Below, one piece after another: positions 6,609-11,784 of a DNA stretch of 11,784 nt (within the stretch, counting starts at the first letter, position 1; each line of letters begins with the position of its first letter). A program made the position numbers and the translations under genes. This DNA comes from Pseudomonadota bacterium (GTDB taxonomy: Bacteria; Pseudomonadota; Alphaproteobacteria; Caulobacterales; Caulobacteraceae): positions 1-11,784 of the forward strand of contig JAEYNH010000231.1 of assembly GCA_023412655.1 (NCBI GenBank), given 5' to 3'. The notes below the pieces were generated by a model. It did no database searches. It was given only the letters and a program-made list of their open reading frames with translations, and was not told the DNA's origin.

Positions 6609-8146
6609 CAGCCGGCGTCCAGGATGCGGCGCAGGGCCTGGGCCAGCTCGGCGCGGGGAATGGTCTGCTGGCCGGGCCGCTGTTCCCGCCACTCGGCGTT
6701 GTCGGCCACCTTGCTGGCCAGTTCCCGGCCGAGGTCCAGGTCCTTGATGGTCACCGTGCCGGCGGCGAATTCGTCCTCGCCGACGATGACTGCGGCGGGC
6801 GCCCGCCGGCGATCTGCGTACTTCATCTGGGCCTTCATCCCCGATTGGCCAAGGTAGACCTCGGCGGGGATGCCGGCGGCGCGGATCTCACCGGCGAGGG
6901 CGAAGTAATCGGCCATGCGCGCCTGGTCGAAGGCGATGACCACGACCGGACCACGGACGGCCGAAGCAGCATCACGGCCCGCGGCGCGCAGCGCGGCCGC
7001 CAGGCGCGAGACCCCGAAGGAGAAGCCGGTGGCGGGCGTGCGCTCGCCGGTGAAACGGGCCACCAGATCGTCGTAGCGACCCCCGCCGCCGATGGAGCCG
7101 AAGGTCACCTTCTGGCCCTTCTCGTCCTGGGTGGCGAGCAGCAACTCGGCTTCGAAGACAGCGCCGGTGTAGTACTCGAGGCCGCGCACCACCGACGGGT
7201 CGATGATGGCCCGGTCGGGGCCGACGCCTAGCGCGGTGAGCGCCGCGTCGATGGCCGCGAGTTCGGCCAAGCCCTCGTCGCCCTCGGCCGAGCCGCCGAC
7301 CACGTCGGCCAGCTTGCTCAGCGTGTCGAAGCGGCCGCCAACGCCGGCGGCGGTGAACGCCAGCACCCGTTCGGCGGCCGCCGCGCTTAGGCCCGCGCCC
7401 TTGGTGAAGGCCCCGGACTCGTCCATCCGCCCCTCGCCCAGCAGCAGGCGCACGCCGTCGGGACCGAGCCGGTCCAACTTGTCCACCGCGCGGAGCACGC
7501 CCAGCTTCTGGACGTCGTCGGTCACGCCCGCGGCGGCCATCAGGCCATTGAGCAGCTTGCGGTTGTTGATCTTGATCAGCGCCGAGCCCGCCGGCAGGCC
7601 CGCGGCCTCCAGCCCCTCCACCGCCATGGCGATGATCTCGGCGTCGGCCTCAGGCCGGGCCGATCCCACGGTGTCGGCATCGCACTGGACGAATTCGCGG
7701 AACCGGCCGGGTCCCGGCTTCTCGTTGCGCCAGACCGGCCCGTAGGCGTAGCGGCGGAACGGCTTGGGCAGGGTTTCCCAGTTCTGGGCGGCGAAGCGGG
7801 CGAGCGGCGCGGTCAGGTCGTAGCGCAGGGCCACCCACTGTTCGTCGTCGTCCTGCAGGGCGAAGACGCCCTCGTTCGGCCGGTCAGCGTCAGGCAGGAA
7901 CTTGCCCAGGGCGTCGGCATACTCGAACGCGCCCGTCTCCAGCGGCTCAAAGCCCCACCGCTCGTAGACGCCCGAGACGGCGGCCAGGATGCGGCGCTCG
8001 GCGATCACGTCGCGGGCGCGGCGATCGACGAAGCCGCGCGGGGCTCGGGCTTCGGGGCGTTGGGGGGTGTCGCTGGACATGCCCGGGCGCTTAGCGGCTA
8101 CGGCGGCCGGGCTCAAGGAAGCATCTGGGGCGGGAAGGTCGGTCAT
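6608..8146 (-). CDS. hisS: Histidyl-tRNA synthetase, alphaproteobacterial type
   Basis: Charges tRNA-His with histidine. It is 512 residues, longer than the usual 420-430. Class II motifs are visible: motif 1 around FEPLETGAFEYADAL (66-80), ALRYDLTAPLAR (106-117), motif 2 YGPVWRNEKPGPGRFREF (135-152), the His-binding signature VVRGLEYYTGAVFE (319-332), and motif 3 ATGFSFGVSRL (372-382). The anticodon-binding domain spans about 398-512. The motif-2 loop reads KPGPGR where E. coli has RPQKGR. The first 22 residues are an Ala/Pro-rich lead; ATG 8146 is chosen because GAGAG lies 7 nt upstream and it follows the attenuator at the expected distance. ATG 8080 is the alternative and starts closer to the conserved core. 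First structural gene of the hisS-hisZ-hisG operon, likely controlled by the His leader upstream. Confidence 0.95.
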   Translation of the reverse strand: MTDLPAPDASLSPAAVAAKRPGMSSDTPQRPEARAPRGFVDRRARDVIAERRILAAVSGVYERWGFEPLETGAFEYADALGKFLPDADRPNEGVFALQDDDEQWVALRYDLTAPLARFAAQNWETLPKPFRRYAYGPVWRNEKPGPGRFREFVQCDADTVGSARPEADAEIIAMAVEGLEAAGLPAGSALIKINNRKLLNGLMAAAGVTDDVQKLGVLRAVDKLDRLGPDGVRLLLGEGRMDESGAFTKGAGLSAAAAERVLAFTAAGVGGRFDTLSKLADVVGGSAEGDEGLAELAAIDAALTALGVGPDRAIIDPSVVRGLEYYTGAVFEAELLLATQDEKGQKVTFGSIGGGGRYDDLVARFTGERTPATGFSFGVSRLAAALRAAGRDAASAVRGPVVVIAFDQARMADYFALAGEIRAAGIPAEVYLGQSGMKAQMKYADRRRAPAAVIVGEDEFAAGTVTIKDLDLGRELASKVADNAEWREQRPGQQTIPRAELAQALRRILDAG

Positions 8147-8193
8147 CGTCGTCTCTCGGGCGATCTGAGGGACGGACGGCGCTTGTCAGGAAC

Positions 8194-8270
8194 AGCCCCG
8201 TCCGCTTTGGCGGGGCTTCGGGGGCGTTCGCGTCAGGCCGCGCGACCGCCGTCCGGACCCGCCGGGGTCG
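8194..8270 (-). promoter_or_regulatory. His attenuator: alternative hairpins of the hisS leader
   Basis: On the minus strand, four segments can pair as in classical attenuators. Segment 1 GACCC (8269-8265) pairs with segment 2 GGGTC (8260-8256) around a CGGC loop. Segment 3 AGCCCCGCC (8217-8209) pairs with segment 4, GG-A-CGGGGCT (8203-8194), around AAAGC, a 9-bp GC-rich stem with one bulged A. Segment 2 in its form GGCGGG (8263-8258) can instead pair with CCCGCC of segment 3. A ribosome stalled on the His codons (8295-8272) would cover segment 1 and favour 2:3, the open state. Only GTTCCTG follows the 3:4 stem, so the U-tract is poor and termination might need help. Confidence 0.7.
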
Positions 8271-8310
8271 GATGGTGGTGGTGACCGTGATGGTGCGCGA
8301 TCCGCGTCAT
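8233..8310 (-). CDS. hisL: His leader peptide controlling hisS-hisZ-hisG
   Basis: A 25-codon ORF that begins MTRIA and continues HHHGHHHH: seven His codons within eight (residues 6-13). It then has a Pro/Gly-rich end and a TGA at 8235-8233, 86 nt before the hisS start. It lies in the 192-nt gap between the pgi stop and hisS, directly before paired RNA segments. Such runs of codons for the regulated amino acid are the mark of attenuation leader peptides: scarce charged tRNA-His stalls the ribosome and leaves downstream genes on. Known HisL peptides of enterobacteria have seven consecutive His. No Shine-Dalgarno is convincing, and the predicted transcription start is only a few bases upstream, so the leader may be translated as a leaderless mRNA. 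A His-rich metal-binding micro-protein is the only alternative, and the context argues against it. Confidence 0.85.
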   Translation of the reverse strand: MTRIAHHHGHHHHPTPAGPDGGRAA

Positions 8311-8320
8311 GACGCCGTCG

Positions 8321-8349
8321 CCTATAGCTGGCCTTCGGTCAGCTGTCAT
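8321..8349 (-). promoter_or_regulatory. Promoter of the his leader, overlapping the end of pgi
   Basis: On the minus strand ATGACA (8349-8344) matches five of six positions of TTGACA. It is spaced by exactly 17 nt from TATAGG (8326-8321), four of six of TATAAT. Transcription would start around 8314-8312, two to four bases before the hisL ATG at 8310. The -35 box covers the final codons of pgi. Read-through from pgi could add to expression. Confidence 0.55.
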
Positions 8350-9916
8350 CCCGAGCCTGCCGCAGCCGGCCGATGAGGGCGTCGGTCGAGGGGTCATGCG
8401 GATTGCTGGAGCTGCCTTCCAGGTCGCTGAGGACCCGGGCGGCCAAGGTCTTGCCCAGTTCCACGCCCCATTGGTCGAAGCTGTTGATCTGCCAGAGCAC
8501 ACCCTCGACGAAGGTCTTGTGCTCGTAGAGGGCGATCAGGGCGCCCAGGGCCTCGGGCGTCAGGGCGTCCAGCAGCAGGAAGCTGGTGGGCCGGTTCCCC
8601 GGGAAGCGACGCTGCGGGTCCTCCGCCATGGGACGGCCGACCATCAAGGCCTCGGCCTGGGCGACCGCATTGGCAAGCAGCTTGCGCTGCGCGGTCGGAT
8701 CGCCTTCCGAGCCCCTGGCCACCGCGACGATGTCCACCGGGATCACGTCGGTGCCCTGGTGCAGCAGCTGGAAGAAGGCGTGCTGGCCATTTGTGCCGGC
8801 GTCGCCGAACACGCTGGCCGCGGTGGCGTGCGGAACCGGGACGCCGTCCGCCGTCACCCGCTTGCCGTTGGATTCCATCTCCAACTGCTGAAGGAAGGCG
8901 GGGAATAGCCGCAGCCGCTGGGCGTAGGGCACGACCGCCCGGACCGGCCGGGAAAGTCCGTTGCGGTTGAACACGTGGGCCAGGGCCAGCATCACCGGAG
9001 CGTTCCGCTCCAGCGGCGCCAGGCGGAAGTGCTCGTCCATGGCCGCAGCGCCGGCGTGCAGCCGCGCGAACGCCTCGTAACCCAGGGCGACGGCGCACGA
9101 GAGCGCCACCGCCGACCACAGCGAATACCGCCCGCCGACCCAGTCCCAGAAGCCGAACACCTGGTCTTCGGGCACGCCGAACGCCTTGGCCTTGTCCGGC
9201 GCAGCGGAAACGGCCACCAGGGGGGCGTCCGCGGCCGGCCCCAGGGCGGCGCGCAGCCAGCCTCGGGCGGCCTCGGCGTTGGACAGGGTCTCCAGCGTGG
9301 TGAACGTCTTGGAGACGGTGACCACCAGGGTCTGCGCCGGATCCAGGCCGGTGAGCGCCTGGGCCAGCTCGTTCGGATCTACGTTGGCGGCGAAACGCAG
9401 CTCGATCGACGAATCCAGCGGCTTCAGCGCTTCCCAGATCAGCCGCGGCCCAAGGTCCGAGCCGCCGATCCCGATATGGACGATGGAGCGGAACGGTTTG
9501 CCCGTGGCGCCCGTCTTCCGACCCGAACGAACGGCTTCGGCGAAGACGCGCATTCGCCCGCGAGTGGCCTCGACCTCCCGGGAAACCGGCGCCCCGGCCG
9601 CCCGGAAATCGGCGCCGTCCGGAGCCCTCAGCGCCATGTGCAGGGCCGGGCGCTGCTCCGACGCATTGACGATCTCGCCAGCAAAAAGCCGCCCCCGGGC
9701 CGCCTCCACTTCGGCGGCCCGCACCAGGGCGAGCGCCGCCTGCACGCCCGCCTCGTCCCAGGGCTGTTTGCTGAGATCCAGGACGAGCCCCGCCGCCTCC
9801 AGCACAAGTCGGTCAAGCCGGTCCGGTTCGGCCTCGAAAAGGCTCGAGATCGGACGCGCGGCAGCGGCTTGGGCGGCGCCGGTCAGCGCGCGCCAGGCGG
9901 CGGTTGTGTCGGTCAA
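8339..9916 (-). CDS. pgi: Glucose-6-phosphate isomerase
   Basis: Interconverts glucose 6-phosphate and fructose 6-phosphate in the cytoplasm. The 525-residue product carries both family signatures: DWVGGRYSLWSAVAL (258-272) and VLWQINSFDQWGVELGK (473-489). It also has the sugar-phosphate loops HIGIGGSDLGP (147-157) and SKTFTTLET (202-210). Expected catalytic residues are present: E348 in MESNGK, H379 in GTNGQH, and K489. The start is TTG at 9916-9914, with GAGG five nt before it; the next in-frame Met is about residue 94, inside the conserved part, so TTG is needed. It begins 20 nt after the redoxin gene and probably shares its transcript. The his leader promoter lies at its 3' end. Confidence 0.96.
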   Translation of the reverse strand: MTDTTAAWRALTGAAQAAAARPISSLFEAEPDRLDRLVLEAAGLVLDLSKQPWDEAGVQAALALVRAAEVEAARGRLFAGEIVNASEQRPALHMALRAPDGADFRAAGAPVSREVEATRGRMRVFAEAVRSGRKTGATGKPFRSIVHIGIGGSDLGPRLIWEALKPLDSSIELRFAANVDPNELAQALTGLDPAQTLVVTVSKTFTTLETLSNAEAARGWLRAALGPAADAPLVAVSAAPDKAKAFGVPEDQVFGFWDWVGGRYSLWSAVALSCAVALGYEAFARLHAGAAAMDEHFRLAPLERNAPVMLALAHVFNRNGLSRPVRAVVPYAQRLRLFPAFLQQLEMESNGKRVTADGVPVPHATAASVFGDAGTNGQHAFFQLLHQGTDVIPVDIVAVARGSEGDPTAQRKLLANAVAQAEALMVGRPMAEDPQRRFPGNRPTSFLLLDALTPEALGALIALYEHKTFVEGVLWQINSFDQWGVELGKTLAARVLSDLEGSSSNPHDPSTDALIGRLRQARDDS

Positions 9917-9936
9917 GGTCCCCTCGACGGCAGTGG

Positions 9937-10548
<612 letters not shown>

Positions 10549-10584
10549 GGGCGTCTCCTGGGTTTCTTGCTTATGGACCGTCGG

Positions 10585-11784
10585 TCAGCTCGGCTTTGCT
10601 GCGGCGTCCAGCGCCTTCACCACCGCGCCTTCCGTCAGGATGGAGGGGAGGATATGCGGCGGACCGCCGTTTGCGCCATACACAAGGTAGAGCGGCACGC
10701 CGGCGCGGCCGAAACGCGCCAGTTCTTCGGCGATCACCGCGTCCTTCTTGGTCCAGTCCGCCTTCAGATAGGTCACGTCGTTCCGTGCCATGGCCTCAGC
10801 CACGCCCTTGGTGGAGAGCGCCACCTTCTCGTTCACCTGGCACGAGACGCACCAGGCGGCCGTGTAGTTCACGAACACCGGCTTGCCCTCGGCCTGCAGC
10901 GCCCCGAGCCGCTCGGGCGTGTAGGGCTCGTAGTCGGCCGAGGCCGTGGACGATCCGGCTTCCGCCAGCTGGTAGCGGGGCCCCACCGCGGCGGCCACGG
11001 CGATCACCACCAGAACCGCAGCGGCCAGGCCCTGCGCCAGCGGTCGTGCGCCGACGATGGCCCGGCGCTGGGCGATGCCCGCCAGCCAGGCCGCCAGCGC
11101 CAGGACGATGGCCGCGGCGAACAGCCGGGCCAAACCGTCAGCCCCAGCCTGCTGGGTCAGCACCCAGGCGAGCCAGGCGGCCGCGGCGTACATCGGAAAG
11201 GCCAGGGCCTTGCGGAAGGCGTCCATCCAGGGACCGGGCTTTGGCAGACGGGCCAGCAGGCCAGGCGCGAAAGCCACAGCCACGAACGGCGCCGCAAACC
11301 CGATCGCCAGGGCAGCGAACACCACCAGCGCGGCGATCGCCGGCTGGGTGAGGGCCCAGCCGAGGGCAGGCCCCATGAACGGCGCCGTGCAGGGGGCCGC
11401 CACCACCACCGCCAGGGCGCCGGTGAAGAAGGCGCCGGCCGTCCCGCCCTTGCCGGCGAGGCCCGAGCCCACGTTCTGCAACGAGCCCGCCACTTCGAAG
11501 ACGCCCGAGAGGTTCAGCGCCACCGCCAGCATCAGCAGGGCAAGGCCGGCCACCACCGGCGGCGACTGCAGCTGGAAGCCCCAACCGATCTCCGAGCCGG
11601 CGGCCTTCAGGGCGATGAGCAGACCGGCGAGCGCAAGGAACGTCACCAGCACCCCTGCGCCGAACGCCAGCCCCTCACGCCGGGCCACCCCGCTTCCGCC
11701 ATGACCGGCGAGGGAGGCGGCCTTCATGGCCAGCACCGGGAACACGCATGGCATCAGGTTGAGGATCAGCCCGCCAAGCAGGGC
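10585..11784 (-). CDS. DsbD-type protein-disulfide reductase, 5' part cut off by the window edge
   Basis: Inner-membrane protein that carries reducing power from cytoplasmic thioredoxin to periplasmic thiol proteins. The visible 399 residues begin inside the membrane domain with ALLGGLILNLMPCVFPVL, continue through about eight hydrophobic segments, and include AAPCTAPFMGPALGWAL. These are the two intramembrane cysteines of the DsbD beta domain. After the last helix (near AVLVVIAVAAAVG) comes a periplasmic thioredoxin domain with the active site AAWCVSCQ and the cis-Pro loop RAGVPLYLVYG. The N-terminal periplasmic domain typical of DsbD or ScsB, and the start codon, lie outside the window. The internal ATG at 11754 is not the start, because the frame is open and conserved upstream of it. 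DsbD versus ScsB-like cannot be decided from this part. Confidence 0.93.
   Translation of the reverse strand, partial: ALLGGLILNLMPCVFPVLAMKAASLAGHGGSGVARREGLAFGAGVLVTFLALAGLLIALKAAGSEIGWGFQLQSPPVVAGLALLMLAVALNLSGVFEVAGSLQNVGSGLAGKGGTAGAFFTGALAVVVAAPCTAPFMGPALGWALTQPAIAALVVFAALAIGFAAPFVAVAFAPGLLARLPKPGPWMDAFRKALAFPMYAAAAWLAWVLTQQAGADGLARLFAAAIVLALAAWLAGIAQRRAIVGARPLAQGLAAAVLVVIAVAAAVGPRYQLAEAGSSTASADYEPYTPERLGALQAEGKPVFVNYTAAWCVSCQVNEKVALSTKGVAEAMARNDVTYLKADWTKKDAVIAEELARFGRAGVPLYLVYGANGGPPHILPSILTEGAVVKALDAAAKPS

Noticed and set aside
8233..8502. An 89-residue His-rich protein ending at the his leader stop
   Set aside because: Its first 64 codons lie within pgi in another frame. Only the last 25 codons, after an ATG and next to the promoter, make sense, as the leader peptide.

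Overview
This is GC-rich DNA with strongly GC-biased third codon positions. The gene content points to an alphaproteobacterium of the Caulobacteraceae (Phenylobacterium or Caulobacter type). The main clues are an alphaproteobacterial-type histidyl-tRNA synthetase in a hisS-hisZ-hisG cluster and an OmpA-type barrel protein of caulobacterial style. The genus is an inference from recalled family resemblance, not from a search.

Left part (1-3130), minus strand. The window opens inside an outer-membrane beta-barrel gene whose 3' part is cut off by the window edge. A 567-bp gene-free stretch follows. Next is a complete KefB-type cation:proton antiporter with a C-terminal NAD-binding RCK domain.

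Plus-strand island (about 3214-4250). A small copper locus is divergent from kefB. Its first gene encodes a DUF2946 protein with a CXXC motif and a Pro/Arg-rich C-terminus, the architecture of CruR-type copper-responsive regulatory upstream ORFs. A 50-codon candidate ORF follows, and it overlaps the start of a periplasmic PCu(A)C copper chaperone carrying a perfect H-X10-M-X21-H-X-M site. A hairpin-rich 247-bp region separates this locus from the converging his operon.

Right part (4498-11784), all minus strand and tightly packed. In transcription order it holds a DsbD-type membrane thiol reductant conductor (5' end outside the window), a secreted redoxin-family protein, pgi (glucose-6-phosphate isomerase, TTG start), then hisS, hisZ and hisG. 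The three his genes overlap at their stop and start codons (TGATG and ATGA). Before hisS lies a previously unannotated 25-codon leader peptide with seven His codons in a run of eight. It is followed by mutually exclusive hairpins and preceded by a sigma70-like promoter at the very end of pgi. This is a his attenuator placed in front of the tRNA synthetase and the first enzyme of histidine synthesis.

The two most interesting items both concern control by a nascent peptide: the His-codon attenuator of hisS-hisZ-hisG (8194-8349) and the DUF2946/CruR-like copper leader ORF with its overlapping small ORF upstream of the copper chaperone (3214-3813).
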